64,000 nucleotides of DNA from Bacteroidota bacterium (GCA_016722375.1 JADKJG010000010.1:91904-155903), one strand, 5' to 3'. Positions 9,301-19,620 are shown, counted from the stretch's first letter. Program-made: numbers and translations. The notes: generated by a model not told the origin, from the letters alone.

Positions 9301-11383
9301 CCGTAACAAAAGACGCTGTAACGTAAGAGCCTGCAACGAGCGACTTCAACGGCGTGCAAGCCAATTTAATCGTAAAACTACCGAAAGGGCGAACACTATT
9401 TTTTGTGGCTACATTGAAACCAAGACTTGTAATAGCTCCTGCACCCATACCGAGCGACTGCAATTCATATCCTTGATACAAATACTGAAATCTGCCATCC
9501 GTCTGACCGGTGTAGGGGGTGGTGTTGGTGGACGTAGAAGTGGTAGCTGTTCCCAAATCTTTTGAAATCACTTTACTATTTGCCATACAAGGATTCTGCG
9601 GATCGCTCACCGCGCCACAGTTCACCAAACCTACTATCGGATTCAATACCACCGACGCTCCGGGGCATACATAATTATCTGATGGAAACACAATCAATTT
9701 TGGACCGATACCCTGAACCACTACCTGAAAACTATCCGTCACCATACACTGCGCCTGCGACACCATCGTAACACTATAGGTGGTCGTAGCCGTAGGGCGT
9801 ACATCTGTGGTAGCCGAAGTTGGGTTAGTAATACCTCCCGATGCTGGCGACCACGAATAAGTGAAGGGTCCTCCGGTTGGGGGAACTCCTGCGGCTGTCA
9901 ACGAAGTGCTGGCGTTCCAGACAAATAGTATCATCCGGCGAAGTGATACTGATGTCGAAAGGTGGAACCACAAAGACTACTACTGTATCGGTCTTCTTAC
10001 ATCCGCCAATTAGGTTTCCCGTTACCACATAACTGGTGGTAGCAGCCGGAGCTATAAATATAGAGGAACTATCACTGTTCGCATTAACGATACCCGTAGT
10101 CGGTGTCCACGAAAAATGGTTTCCGCCTATGGCTGATACTTCTACCGGATCGCCGGTTGTACAATAAAATTTATCAGGTCCGGCATAGGTTTCATCCAAC
10201 ACTGAAATGGTATAAGTAATCAACTGCAAACCAGGAATGGGGCAGGCATTATCCAACACTTGAATCGTAAAATAACGGAAACCGGTATCGTTAGGCATAG
10301 GCAACCAAGTGAAGGTAATATTCACCGTGTCGGGGCTGCCGGCAGTAACATAGGTAACCGTTGCACCCGGAATGGCGGCTGCTACGTTTGAACTTACCGT
10401 CAACGGCTGACCATCGGGGTCCTTGGCACCAATAGTGAAACTCACCTCGTTTCCCGGACAAAGCCCGATTGAATTACAATCAAACACTACTGCACCGGTC
10501 GTGTTGCCGTTATTCAAACAACTATTAATCTGTGGTGCATTATTATTACAGTTGATCACAATAATCTCAATATCGCGCATCGTACTTCCTATCAACACTC
10601 CGTTGCGATATTCTTGCACCAATACATCCACCACATAAACACCTTGTGCAGTGGGCGTGAAAGACATCTGTCCGGTCTGGGTATTAAATCCAAAACCCGA
10701 GGCGGTGGGTAATGGGCTGTTCACATTATACCCGCCCTGATAGCTCAGGTTAGCACCATTATCATTTTGAGGGGTAATTAAAGAGTAAACCAATGAATCA
10801 CCATCCGTATCTACCGAACCGTGCGAATAATTCACCGGTTGGTTCACACAGAAATAAGGCACAGGTAAGGAAGTGAATATCGGCGCACTATTACACACCA
10901 CATTACTTGTATTCAGGGTAGCTGCTACGCCGAAATAGAGGCTGGGTGGATTGTTATCAAATAAATTAGTAGAAGTATTGCGACAACAATCGCCGTATCG
11001 AAAGGTATAGGTATTGCAATTCGCCTGAACAGTCACCGTGCCTACATACGTATAGCGCTGCACCCCGGATAAGAGCCGCCTCGGCAGGTAGATAGATAGG
11101 TTGGGCAAAGTTGAGACACCTCCTGTCCGCTTTGATTTTGATCCAATGTCAACGTAACCGAAGAATTGCCACAAGAAGAAAGGACATCTACCGGTATTGT
11201 ATTTGTTACTGCCACACCGCTGCAATCGCGATAAAGCGTCACGACAATCTGATATTGATTTCCACCCAAGCACCGATAGGAAATATCCGAACCCATGATA
11301 TGGGTGGCCATCAGTGGAGCGGTAAGAAAACAACAAGCAACAAGTGCTAATAACCCTTTAAATAGAGTGGAAAGTCCTTTCAT
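6350..11383 (-). CDS. Giant secreted surface protein with CHU_C (type B T9SS) tail, two frameshifts
   Basis: One gene of about 1,680 codons broken in this sequence by two frameshifts. The start (11383) encodes a signal peptide followed by THIMGSDISYRCLGG, a typical N-terminus of gliding-associated proteins. The frame changes near 11063-11066, where one more G in a G-run would restore it, and again near 9912-9922, where one base appears extra. The protein then runs to 6350 through many Ig/PKD-like repeats (repeated YTWTPG, YKWNNGG, YSWSPS and TGSYSLTVTD-like strands). The C-terminus DAFTPNGDGMNDTYGP...NRWGQLIYDG is the CHU_C/gliding C-terminal domain that directs type IX export. It is first in the operon with PorP/SprF- and PorE-like genes and is likely an adhesin or gliding filament. 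Frame repair is my reading and needs raw-read support. Confidence 0.85.
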
Positions 11384-11634
11384 AAGAATGAGGATGGATA
11401 CAGAAAATTCGATGGCTAAAATAGATATTTTGAAGAAAGTGGTTAATTATTGATAAAGAATCCTTCCAGTAAAATTTAATCCTCCTAATAAATCTAGGCA
11501 AGCGATTAAATGAAACAAAACGCCAACGACCCTGACCGGTTAGTTTGCTGTTGATATAAAACTCCTTCAGTTTCCTCAGCTCTATCTGTGGCCTATTTTG
11601 TTTAACTATCTACTTTATCTATAGGGGAAAGAAA

Positions 11635-11757
11635 ATGTTCAGAGAAAAACAGATTCCGGACAATGCCACATGCAACTACTTCTTCAAAGAAATCAACCCA
11701 AAGATCACCACCTTTCTAGATGGGAGATATTTAATGAGGCATTGGGTGTTGCCTTAA
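11635..11757 (+). CDS. Possible 40-aa ORF, unknown
   Basis: A short frame starting ATGTTCAGAG, preceded by a purine-rich AGGGGAAAG, encodes MFREKQIPDNATC and continues to a TAA at 11755-11757. It is the only coding-like stretch I see between the CHU_C gene and the repeat array. I do not recognise it; it may be a remnant of a longer gene or chance. Confidence 0.15.
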   Translation: MFREKQIPDNATCNYFFKEINPKITTFLDGRYLMRHWVLP

Positions 11758-11971
11758 AAGTCACAATAAAACAGTAATTAATAGCCATGTATCACCAATT
11801 TTGATCGGCTTAGAATATCAATTTGCCAAATCCGTTTGTTACGACCTGTAAGTAATGAAAGACCTAGTCAGAAACAATGTTTGGAGACATTTAGGAGCAC
11901 AGACTCTAAAAAGGCCTCGTTTTTCGGCCAATAAACACCTTCTGATATTAAGATAATCCCCATTTTGAGCA

Positions 11972-12286
11972 AACAGGCACCTATCTCAAGCTAACAGGTA
12001 CCGAATAGCTACGAACAGGGACCGATCTTTAGCTAACAGGTACCGAATAGCAGTTAACAGGCATCCGTCTTTAGCTAACAGGGACCGAGTAGCAACTAAC
12101 AGGGACCTGTCTCTTGCTAACAGGGACCGAATAGCTACGAACAGGGACCTATCTCTTGCTAACAGGTACCGAATAGCTACGAACAGGGACCTGTCTCTTA
12201 CTAACAGGTACCGAATAGCGGCTAACAGGGACCTGTCTCTTACTAACAGGTACCGAATAGCTGGAGATGGGTACCGAATAGAAATA
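11972..12286. repeat. Tandem array of alternating 21-bp half-units (42-bp period)
   Basis: Fourteen 21-bp half-units, most beginning AACAGG, plus a final degenerate one (GATGGGTACCGAATAG). Two types largely alternate: one continuing with GTACCGAATAGC, the other with GGACCTGTCTCTT. Left flank TTTTGAGC and right flank (AATAAGTCGGTCAAAAA, GAAGAGGACAATTTGGCA) also occur at the array at 37508-37801, so the two are copies of one element about 0.5 kb long. A long minus-strand frame through the array exists only because 42 is a multiple of 3. Nothing else recognisable in 11384-12549. Confidence 0.9.
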
Positions 12287-12549
12287 AGTCGGTCAAAAAC
12301 GGAAAAGGAAGAGGACAATTTGGCAGAGATTGGGGTAAAATGGAAAAAGCAGAGGAAGCAAACACAAAGACGGTAACAAGCAAACCTGTCCGCCCTGTAA
12401 GTTTTGCCTACCTCAATTAAACAACTCTTTCTTATTTATCAGAAACCAATTTTAAAATTCCCATCAGTCCATATATAGTTGAATTATCTGACGATTGAAA
12501 GTCAACTGAGAGATGAATTGGATATGGTCCAAGAAGAGGTCGGTGGAGT

Positions 12550-13278
12550 TTAATTCATACAAACCTTGCTCATGTCATTGGGCATCGCGTACATCAGTTT
12601 GATTAGCTCAACGGATTTGCTATAATCTTCCCAACGCTGATAAAGTATTTCGGTTTGTTCAATTAACTGGTTGTAGCGATCTATCACCTGGTTGCAGGTT
12701 TCTATAAATTCTTCTTGTTTATCGGCCATATTGCCGATGCTGTCAAAAAATGCCTGTTCATCCTGATCATACTGATCTGAATCGAGTGAACAGGTTTCAC
12801 TTTTTTGTGCAAATCTGTCACGGAACTCTTTGTACTCGTCAAACAGTTCAGAAAATAATTCATCTTTTGTATTCAACGGGGTGAAGACCAAATACATTTT
12901 TTCACTTTCATCTGCCAGTTGCTGCATTTCCTCATTGAAACGGTGCATAACACTAAAAAAGTTGCGAGCGTCGGCCGCAATCATTTCAATAGATGGACGG
13001 TTCACAACCACACGGTTTATAGTTTGTGCGGCATTTTTTTCGAGGATGGCGAGTTGCACATGCAAGCGGGTGTATTGCGACAGCGACCGGTCAATATGTT
13101 CGCTGTGTTGTTCATATTTATTTTGAACTGATTCGTATTCGCCATACAAATCCTTCACAAAATTGTGCAGGGCGGTGTAGCGCTCCAGCATTTCTTCTTC
13201 AAAAGGGTGAAAAGGTTTTAGCTCGTTATAGCTAAGATCTATGGTGCGTAGCGGAAGTTCTATTTTCTTGTTCATCAT
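12550..13278 (-). CDS. Hypothetical coiled-coil protein
   Basis: A 242-residue, strongly acidic and helical protein without signal peptide or membrane segment. I do not recognise a family. Heptad-rich stretches (YESVQNKYEQHSEHIDRSL, NEEMQQLADESEKMY, IDRYNQLIEQTEILYQRW) run over most of its length, suggesting a cytoplasmic coiled-coil or helical-bundle protein. It stands alone between the repeat array and the OstA-like gene, about 200 bp from the latter. The starting region has two adjacent ATG codons; the first is used here. Normal codon use and length support it being real, but no role can be offered from the sequence or context. Confidence 0.6.
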   Translation of the reverse strand: MMNKKIELPLRTIDLSYNELKPFHPFEEEMLERYTALHNFVKDLYGEYESVQNKYEQHSEHIDRSLSQYTRLHVQLAILEKNAAQTINRVVVNRPSIEMIAADARNFFSVMHRFNEEMQQLADESEKMYLVFTPLNTKDELFSELFDEYKEFRDRFAQKSETCSLDSDQYDQDEQAFFDSIGNMADKQEEFIETCNQVIDRYNQLIEQTEILYQRWEDYSKSVELIKLMYAMPNDMSKVCMN

Positions 13279-13485
13279 AATGAGGTATGTTAGATACTAA
13301 CAAGATATAGAGCCAAGGATACTTTGTCAAGCTAATCTGCGCACAATTTGTACGAATCATTGCGGGGCTTGGGGAATACAAGTGGCAAGAGTAGAACGGG
13401 AAGGAGAGATTGACTGATTTACAGATTGACCAACAGTCCAGATGGCTGCTTTTAATACATCTGTCTATCCTTCAATTATTAAAGC

Positions 13486-15042
13486 CTATTCCAGCAGTGC
13501 TTCTCTGCTCTTGGGTTTGCGATCTATCTGCCATTTAAAATCTTTCAATTGCATTTGCTCTTTGGTGAGCATCTTCATCGGTGTGAAAACGGCTTCCGGT
13601 TTTTTGATGAATACAATCTTCTTGATCTTTTTGTTTTCAAAGTGAAGACTGATGGTGTTGGACTGTGCCTTGTTCGCTCCGATGAATTTATCCTTTTCGT
13701 CTTTTCCGAAATAAAGGCTTTCGCTGTTCCCTTCCACATCTAAACGTCGCATTTCATTGTCTTCAAAATAGCCGAAGATGTTGGTTCCTTTTATCTGGTC
13801 GTAATATTTTTTCCCGGTAGGAGAAATAATAAACCCCGACCGATAGATGCTGAAGTGATCGGCCTTTCGATTTTTCGTGTAGAAGTAAATGGTGTCTCCG
13901 CTCATCTGGGTTTGGTCGCTCCATATCACCGGCTGTTGATACATGCGGAAGATGGAATCTTCAAAAGAATAGAAGAGCGAATCGCAAACACCCTGCATAT
14001 CTTTCATAAACAGTTGCACATTTCGGTAGGCAAAAAAATTGCGCACGGTATCAGTTTCAGATTTTGTCATGGACTTGAGGGTATCGCCGGTAAGCAACAA
14101 AGAATCCTTTTCCATTTTATAAATCATCAAAGGTTTTTGAGTGGCCATGATGTATTGTCGCCGATCCGAATATTCTCCATAGTGCCCGAGAATCTCCACT
14201 CCCATCGAGGAATCAATCCATTGAAAGGGGCCAATCACCTTACTAAAACCGATGGCCCGTTCGTAGAAAATACTATCCGCATTCAATTGTTGGGGTGGGT
14301 TATAAACCGTGGTGTTCTTTCCAAAAGCAGAAATATTGTGCTCGCTGTCGTACCAGCCGCTGGAGCATACAATCCGGCTTTCGGCATTGATGATTTCTGT
14401 GTGGCCGAGAAAGGTAGATACTTTGGTGCCGGTGTGATATTTCAGCGTGTCGGAGTATAAGGTATAATCAGGATCTTTGATGACTACATCTCCTTTGAAA
14501 AACACTTCGTTAGTATTGGAATAATAATACCCACGCTTGCTGGTGATGACCGTTGAGTCTTTGAGCACCCGGCCGCTGTCTACATAATAGCTGAGGCGGT
14601 TCTTTACATCATAAAACAGTTGGTTAGTAAATAGTTTCATGTTTCCGTCGCTTAGTTGGGCATTACCCTGAAGCGAAGAAAACTTTCGGTTGCCATCGTG
14701 ATGTAAAGTATTGGAGAAAGCATTTACGGTATCTTGTTGAATATGGATATGCCCCCAAGCATCTACGGAGTTGGTTTCTTTGTCGAGATGAGCGCTGTCG
14801 CACCACATCAGGATTTCATCCTGCTTGAGCCTTACATTACCTACCAGCTTAGTAATCTTCTTTCCTCCACTTTCCTGAAAGCGCAACTCATCGGCGTTCA
14901 GTATTTCTACTTCCTTTTTTTCATCGCTCTTTTGAGAAAACGAAAATACAGGCAACAAGAATCCTGCCAAAAGAAGCAGGTAAGCATAAACCGGTTTTTG
15001 ATTTTGGATAATTATACGGAGCAAAGGAATTGATGCAATCAC
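13486..15042 (-). CDS. OstA-like (LptA/LptC-fold) envelope protein
   Basis: A 518-residue protein with an N-terminal hydrophobic signal/anchor (about residues 17-36) followed by long runs of OstA-type beta-jellyroll repeats: VRLKQDEILMWCDSAHLD, AFSNTLHHDGNRKFSSLQG, GYYYSNTNEVFFKGDVVI and DYTLYSDTLKYHTGT. This fold makes the periplasmic groove that carries lipopolysaccharide between inner and outer membrane (LptA, LptC, N-domain of LptD). Bacteroidota often carry such a long OstA-like protein near an MCE protein and the SPOR amidase; here the MCE gene is 30 bp upstream on the same strand, so they are probably co-transcribed. The LptD-like barrel at 23.3 kb would be its outer-membrane partner. 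The precise place in the LPS bridge is inferred. Confidence 0.82.
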   Translation of the reverse strand: MIASIPLLRIIIQNQKPVYAYLLLLAGFLLPVFSFSQKSDEKKEVEILNADELRFQESGGKKITKLVGNVRLKQDEILMWCDSAHLDKETNSVDAWGHIHIQQDTVNAFSNTLHHDGNRKFSSLQGNAQLSDGNMKLFTNQLFYDVKNRLSYYVDSGRVLKDSTVITSKRGYYYSNTNEVFFKGDVVIKDPDYTLYSDTLKYHTGTKVSTFLGHTEIINAESRIVCSSGWYDSEHNISAFGKNTTVYNPPQQLNADSIFYERAIGFSKVIGPFQWIDSSMGVEILGHYGEYSDRRQYIMATQKPLMIYKMEKDSLLLTGDTLKSMTKSETDTVRNFFAYRNVQLFMKDMQGVCDSLFYSFEDSIFRMYQQPVIWSDQTQMSGDTIYFYTKNRKADHFSIYRSGFIISPTGKKYYDQIKGTNIFGYFEDNEMRRLDVEGNSESLYFGKDEKDKFIGANKAQSNTISLHFENKKIKKIVFIKKPEAVFTPMKMLTKEQMQLKDFKWQIDRKPKSREALLE

Positions 15043-15072
15043 AAAAACAAAGTTCGGAAAATTGAGCAGAGC

Positions 15073-16050
15073 TTATTTCCCGGACTCGTTGTATCTCTTC
15101 TCCATGCGGGTTTCGTGCTTTTTGGCACCAAATACACTTACATTGATATAGCGATATGGGCGCTCCTTGACATCTTTTAAGAGGACGTTGAGGTTACCTA
15201 CAGTAGTGTCGAGTTTGGTATAAAGTTCATCTTCCTTCACCAATTTGCCTATGGTACCTTTTCCGTCTTTAATACCCTGAATCACACCGTTCAGTTCCAT
15301 CACGGTAGCATTGAGGTTGTTGACCGTTTGCTTGAGGTTTGCCTGCTTCAGCGAGTCGGTGATACTCCTAGCGTTATGAAGAATGGTTGTAATAGCCTCG
15401 TTGCTCTTTTCGATATTGCCGCTGATACTTTGCAGATTTTTGATGGTTAGTTTCAGGTTCTCCTGATTGTCGGCCAAAATGCTGTTGATTTTATCAAGTG
15501 CATCGTTAATTCCGCCGAGGGTGGTATAAATACCATCAGGGTTTCTTTTGTCGAAAAGATATTTGATGCCGATAATGCTAGTGTCTAATTGAGGAATTAT
15601 TTTTCTGACATCCATCATGATGGGGTCAATCTGTGAACCGAGTTGTTCGGTCAGATCTCTCTTAAACAAGGTATTTATTGTATCGCCGTCTTTCAAATAC
15701 TCCTTTGAATTTCCGAAGGAAAGGGAAACCTTTTTACTACCCAGAAAGTCCGTAGAAATCAAATTAGCTAGGGTGCTGTCACTTTTAGGTACTTTAATAC
15801 CCTTTTCGATTACCAGTTCGACTACTATTTTCCCATCATCATGGTTGCGCGACATTTTGCCTACACGCCCAATCGGGAAACCGTTTACTTCTACCAAGTT
15901 TGATTTGTATAGCCCATCAACACGGTCGTAAACAGCGTAGTAAACATTTTCATTGGTGAAAATGTCAATGCCTTTGAGAAAATAAAAGCCCAGAATAAAA
16001 ATCGTAATAGCGATTACAGAAAAGATACCAACCTTAGCAGGATTCGACAC
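15073..16050 (-). CDS. MCE/MlaD family lipid-transport protein
   Basis: A 325-residue protein with one N-terminal membrane helix (about residues 7-25) and an MCE domain (about 35-115: YDRVDGLYKSNLVEVNGFP and IGRVGKM are typical). A long helical region follows, with repeated INSILADNQENLKLTIKNL-type segments expected to form the needle or barrel helices. MlaD-like proteins bind phospholipids in the periplasm and hand them between membranes together with an ABC permease/ATPase, here not in the window. It is followed at once by the OstA-like gene. In many Bacteroidota this gene sits directly after the SPOR amidase; here a sugar cluster of about 5.5 kb lies between them. Confidence 0.88.
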   Translation of the reverse strand: MSNPAKVGIFSVIAITIFILGFYFLKGIDIFTNENVYYAVYDRVDGLYKSNLVEVNGFPIGRVGKMSRNHDDGKIVVELVIEKGIKVPKSDSTLANLISTDFLGSKKVSLSFGNSKEYLKDGDTINTLFKRDLTEQLGSQIDPIMMDVRKIIPQLDTSIIGIKYLFDKRNPDGIYTTLGGINDALDKINSILADNQENLKLTIKNLQSISGNIEKSNEAITTILHNARSITDSLKQANLKQTVNNLNATVMELNGVIQGIKDGKGTIGKLVKEDELYTKLDTTVGNLNVLLKDVKERPYRYINVSVFGAKKHETRMEKRYNESGK

Positions 16051-16156
16051 AGAATAAATTTTGTCAAAAATATGTTTTTGAGATTGAAATCAAAGAGAAT
16101 GAAGCGAGTGACGTGTTCTGAATATCAAAGCAGCAGTCATATCGAATCTTTCTTAA

Positions 16157-17926
16157 TCACATCTCATCTACCTCCATATCCTGTTTCTTATCATAAAGAA
16201 TCAAGTACTGACGGGCTTGATCTACTCCTAACTCAATAGCTCTCCTCCAGTCCGCAACGGCTCCCAGAGTGTCTGCTAAGCTAATCTTAGCCACCGCTCG
16301 GTTAAAAAAAGTGAGTCCCCGGCCATCATTGATCTGGATAGATGAATCATAATCTGCCAAGGCATCGGCAATTCTATCCAAATGAAATTTGGCGGCGCCT
16401 CTGTTACTGTATGCGTCGAAATAATCGGGTTCTATCTCGATTGCTTTGTTGAAGTCTTCTAAAGCTGGCTCATAGTTTTTTAGCAAATCTCTTAAGGAGC
16501 CCCTATTGTTGTAAGCTGCGGCATATTTTGGATCTAGTTCAATCGCCTTTGTCAGATCCTCCAATGCACCAACATTGTCACCGATGCTGTTTTTGGCAAT
16601 AGCTCTTTGATTGTAAGCCACTGCAACATTAGGTTGCTTGTCAATGACATCATTAAAAAGAGTGATGCTGTTTTCCCATACCTTAATTCTAATGGTAGTT
16701 CGCCAGGTACAAAAGACTATAAAAGCTAGCATAGCGCCGATGACATAGTTTTTAATCTTACCTGCATAGGAGAACTTATCATCTTTGACATAAACATAAA
16801 ATTGGCCCATAATAAAAAACAAACCAGTATAGGATAAATAGGTATAGCGGTTGGCAGTTCCAAAAAATCCGGAGGGGACAATCCGTAACAATACAGAAAT
16901 CGCGATGATAAAAAACAGAGTGCCAAAAATGAGTTCCTTTCTAAACTTCCCAGCGCGATAAACTCCCCAAATAATCAACGGGATAACCGGAATAGCGAGG
17001 AAATATTTGAGGGGTAATGTGGTCGAACTATCTGGGTAGCCATATATGGTACTAAGCTCACGGGGATATATAAACTTTTCAAAGTAAAACACAATGGAAT
17101 AATTAGAGACTAAAAAGTTATCGAACAGTGAATAGTTTTGTCCCACTTCAAATATAGAGTCCCCCTCGTCGCTGTGAGTCATTAGAGTTAAAATTCCAAA
17201 GCCTAATGCGATTAGGAAGAATGGTATTTTCTCTAGGAACAGTCTCTTATCAATTTTTCTTGACAGGTAATAATCTACAAGAAACAATATGGGGGCAAAA
17301 GTAACTGCGGATGGTTTTGAAAGACAGGCTAAGATGAAAAGTAAGGCCGCATAGACCAGAAATTTAATTCGATAGTTATTATGTATATAGTCCAGATAAA
17401 GGGACTGTCCATAAAAGAAAAAGATTAGAAATAGAGAAGTCTTTATCTGGCAAGCCCAAGTGACCACCGAAACGTGCATGGGGTGTATAGCGAAGAGTAT
17501 GGCTACTATAGTGGCGACTTCATATCTTCCTGTTAGCCGAAAGATAAATTTATAAAGCATGATGGTAGCCAGAATGTGCAAAATGATACTTAACAAATGA
17601 TAGGCTTGAGGATTCAGTTCCCAGAAATGATACACGAAAGAATAGACGGCAAAAGGGAGAGGATTGTACATTCCAATAACCGGCGTAGTAAATATCTTTG
17701 CCATTCCTTCAAGAGAGAAATCTCTGATCAGTTCATTGCTGATAATATAATCTGGGTCATCCCAATTGGTAAAATCATATTTGATTGCCGGAGAGAATAA
17801 CACCAATATATAAATTGCAATAGCGGTCAGAATAATTGCATTTCTCCATTGAAAGTTTTCTCCTCCTGAGTCCTTTGTCTGAGACTGCTTTTTCTTTGTT
17901 CGATCCTTTCTGTTAGTTTTTGCCAT
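16157..17926 (-). CDS. TMTC-like GT-C membrane protein with C-terminal TPRs
   Basis: A 589-residue protein: cytoplasmic basic N-tail, roughly ten membrane helices (about residues 30-420), then three to four tetratricopeptide repeats (about 425-575: VAYNQRAIAKNSIGDNVGAL, YAAAYNNRGSLRDLLKNYE, FDAYSNRGAAKFHL). The first loop has FTNWDDPDYI, an acidic DD motif typical of GT-C glycosyltransferases, and AIHPMHVSVVTWACQIK resembles the HPxHV signature of TMTC/DUF1736 proteins. Such proteins transfer a sugar from a lipid carrier to protein or glycan acceptors, with TPRs for acceptor binding. It closes a minus-strand cluster with a methyltransferase, a GT2 enzyme and nucleotide-sugar genes, which supports a glycosylation role. 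Donor and acceptor are unknown. Confidence 0.78.
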   Translation of the reverse strand: MAKTNRKDRTKKKQSQTKDSGGENFQWRNAIILTAIAIYILVLFSPAIKYDFTNWDDPDYIISNELIRDFSLEGMAKIFTTPVIGMYNPLPFAVYSFVYHFWELNPQAYHLLSIILHILATIMLYKFIFRLTGRYEVATIVAILFAIHPMHVSVVTWACQIKTSLFLIFFFYGQSLYLDYIHNNYRIKFLVYAALLFILACLSKPSAVTFAPILFLVDYYLSRKIDKRLFLEKIPFFLIALGFGILTLMTHSDEGDSIFEVGQNYSLFDNFLVSNYSIVFYFEKFIYPRELSTIYGYPDSSTTLPLKYFLAIPVIPLIIWGVYRAGKFRKELIFGTLFFIIAISVLLRIVPSGFFGTANRYTYLSYTGLFFIMGQFYVYVKDDKFSYAGKIKNYVIGAMLAFIVFCTWRTTIRIKVWENSITLFNDVIDKQPNVAVAYNQRAIAKNSIGDNVGALEDLTKAIELDPKYAAAYNNRGSLRDLLKNYEPALEDFNKAIEIEPDYFDAYSNRGAAKFHLDRIADALADYDSSIQINDGRGLTFFNRAVAKISLADTLGAVADWRRAIELGVDQARQYLILYDKKQDMEVDEM

Positions 17927-17935
17927 TTGTTTATC

Positions 17936-18688
17936 TTAAATCTTCTTTTTAAATACTAAAAACAGGGAACTGCCAAAGGGCTTTCGGCTGAATAAATTAT
18001 TCTCCAATTTGGTTGTCAAATACAAAGCTGAGTTGAGTAACCCATATTCGGGTTTTATATCCGATTCCATCTTTACTGGCATGTTAAATCTCATCCTGAC
18101 CCTTTGGCTGATTCTTTTAGTCCAGATAAAGGGAGATAGAAAGAACGGCCAATAGGTTTCTTGTACCAACTCATATTTATTTTGGTCAAATGCGGTCCAT
18201 AAGTCCTTCTTCTGGAACCTTTTTTTAATTCCTACCCGCACATCATGCATCCCACGAAAAGCACTGATGGACGGCATATTACAGATCAATAGTCCCCCAG
18301 ACTTCAATACTTCATGAATGTCATCAGTAATCTTTCTTTGCTCTTGTTCATCAAAAAAATAGAGTACATCGTTGCTGATAATTATATCTGCTTCCTGACT
18401 TTTGAAATGGGACGAAATTCGTTGCAAATCTCCCTGACGAACTTGGATACCTTTGCTTTGGCAGATTTGAACTGCTGTCTTGGAAGAATCAAACCCCGAA
18501 ATGTTCTCATATCCATTCGCTTTCAAAAAAGTAATCAGCCCGCAGGTGCCACATCCAGCATCCAAAATAGAGATGTCTTTTTCTGTAAAATACTTTCCGA
18601 TAGAGCGAAGTACCAATTGATGCAAAGACCTGTACCACCAATGATTCCCCTCCCCCAGCGCCATTTTATAGTATTCTTCTTCAACCAT
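17936..18688 (-). CDS. Class I SAM-dependent methyltransferase
   Basis: A 250-residue Rossmann-fold methyltransferase. Motif I is ILDAGCGTCGLI (about residues 40-51), the acidic end of strand 2 is SGFDSSK, and IIISNDVLYFFDEQEQR resembles motif IV; after that comes the GGLLICNMPS strand typical of methyltransferase type 11/12 domains. It lies between the TMTC-like gene and a GT2 glycosyltransferase, abutting both, so it most likely methylates a sugar or lipid-linked glycan during assembly, or a tail-linked acceptor. The substrate is an inference from position only. Confidence 0.85.
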   Translation of the reverse strand: MVEEEYYKMALGEGNHWWYRSLHQLVLRSIGKYFTEKDISILDAGCGTCGLITFLKANGYENISGFDSSKTAVQICQSKGIQVRQGDLQRISSHFKSQEADIIISNDVLYFFDEQEQRKITDDIHEVLKSGGLLICNMPSISAFRGMHDVRVGIKKRFQKKDLWTAFDQNKYELVQETYWPFFLSPFIWTKRISQRVRMRFNMPVKMESDIKPEYGLLNSALYLTTKLENNLFSRKPFGSSLFLVFKKKI

Positions 18689-19620
18689 TATGAATCCTTT
18701 GGGTTTTTATGATTGAAACTTCGTTTCTTAACCACCCATTGCGGGGTATTGTTCTGGTCTAAGTATTGTTTACCTTGATATTCTCCAATTAGCCCCAAGA
18801 AGATAATTTGGAATCCACTAAAGATTAGAGTGATAACTACCGTAGATGTCCAGCCCGGTGGCTCTTGATAAACGACTTTAGATAAAACAAAGAGGGCCGC
18901 CATGATAACGCCCACGATGAAAATAAAAATACCTGAAATGGTAAATACCCTCAGGGGCTTTATAGAAAAGTTGACAAACATGTTCAGATAAAGAGAAAGT
19001 AACTTTGCTGCCGTATAATTTGATTTGCCATTTAATCTTTTGGCATGATCCACATAAACACTGCATATATTGTTGGTGCTGCGAATTATCAATCCATCAA
19101 TATACGGAAACGGCCCTTTGTATTTGATTATTTCCTCGACTACCTACTTTCTAATAATCTTAAAACTTGATAGGTAAAGATCAGATGGTTTGTCCATCAA
19201 AAAGTTCGTGACCGAGTTGTTTATAGCGCTCAGAATATTGCGAACCAGATGATGATTTTTGACATGATATTTTGAATATACCACATCCCATCCCTCTTCA
19301 ATTGCGTTTAATAATTTAAGAATCTCGGAAGGTGGATTTTGAAAATCGTCATCTATGATTACCGCATACTCGCCTCCTACAAAATTCAACCCGCACATGA
19401 CCGCATTATGCTCGCCAAAGTTTCGTCTAAGAGAGATAAACTTTATCCGATCTCTTTGAGCGGCAATTTCATCGCATATAGCCTCGGTTTTATCCTGACT
19501 TCCATCATTAATCAGAATTATCTCAAAATCAATTCCCTTTAAATCAACAAACACCTGTTCTACCAATTCTGCAATTGTAGCTTGCGCATTAAACACCGGA
19601 ATAATTACTGAAAGTTTCAT
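18688..19620 (-). CDS. GT2 polyprenyl-phosphate glycosyltransferase (GtrB/DPM-like), interrupted by an in-frame TAG
   Basis: A GT2 enzyme whose frame is open on both sides of one TAG codon (19144-19146). The N-part (158 residues) has MKLSVIIPVFNAQATI, INDGSQDKT (nucleotide-sugar binding) and VIIDDDFQNPPSEI (DxD-type metal site). The C-part resumes in the same frame with IKYKGPFPYIDGLI and two membrane helices (FTISGIFIFIVGVIMAALF, VVITLIFSGFQIIFLGLIGE), as in GtrB/ArnC-type enzymes that load a sugar on undecaprenyl phosphate. It directly follows the aminotransferase (start at 19620). If the stop is real, the enzyme is truncated without its membrane part; a single substitution would restore it. 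TAG is used as a normal stop elsewhere in this window (murE, mraY, murC), so recoding is unlikely. Confidence 0.8.

Noticed and set aside
11986..12318. Minus-strand frame encoding a 14-residue repeat protein (RYLLVRDRSLLA-like)
   Set aside because: The 42-bp DNA period is a multiple of three, which keeps a frame open; the repeat is a DNA array with conserved non-coding flanks, and other arrays of the same type do not code.
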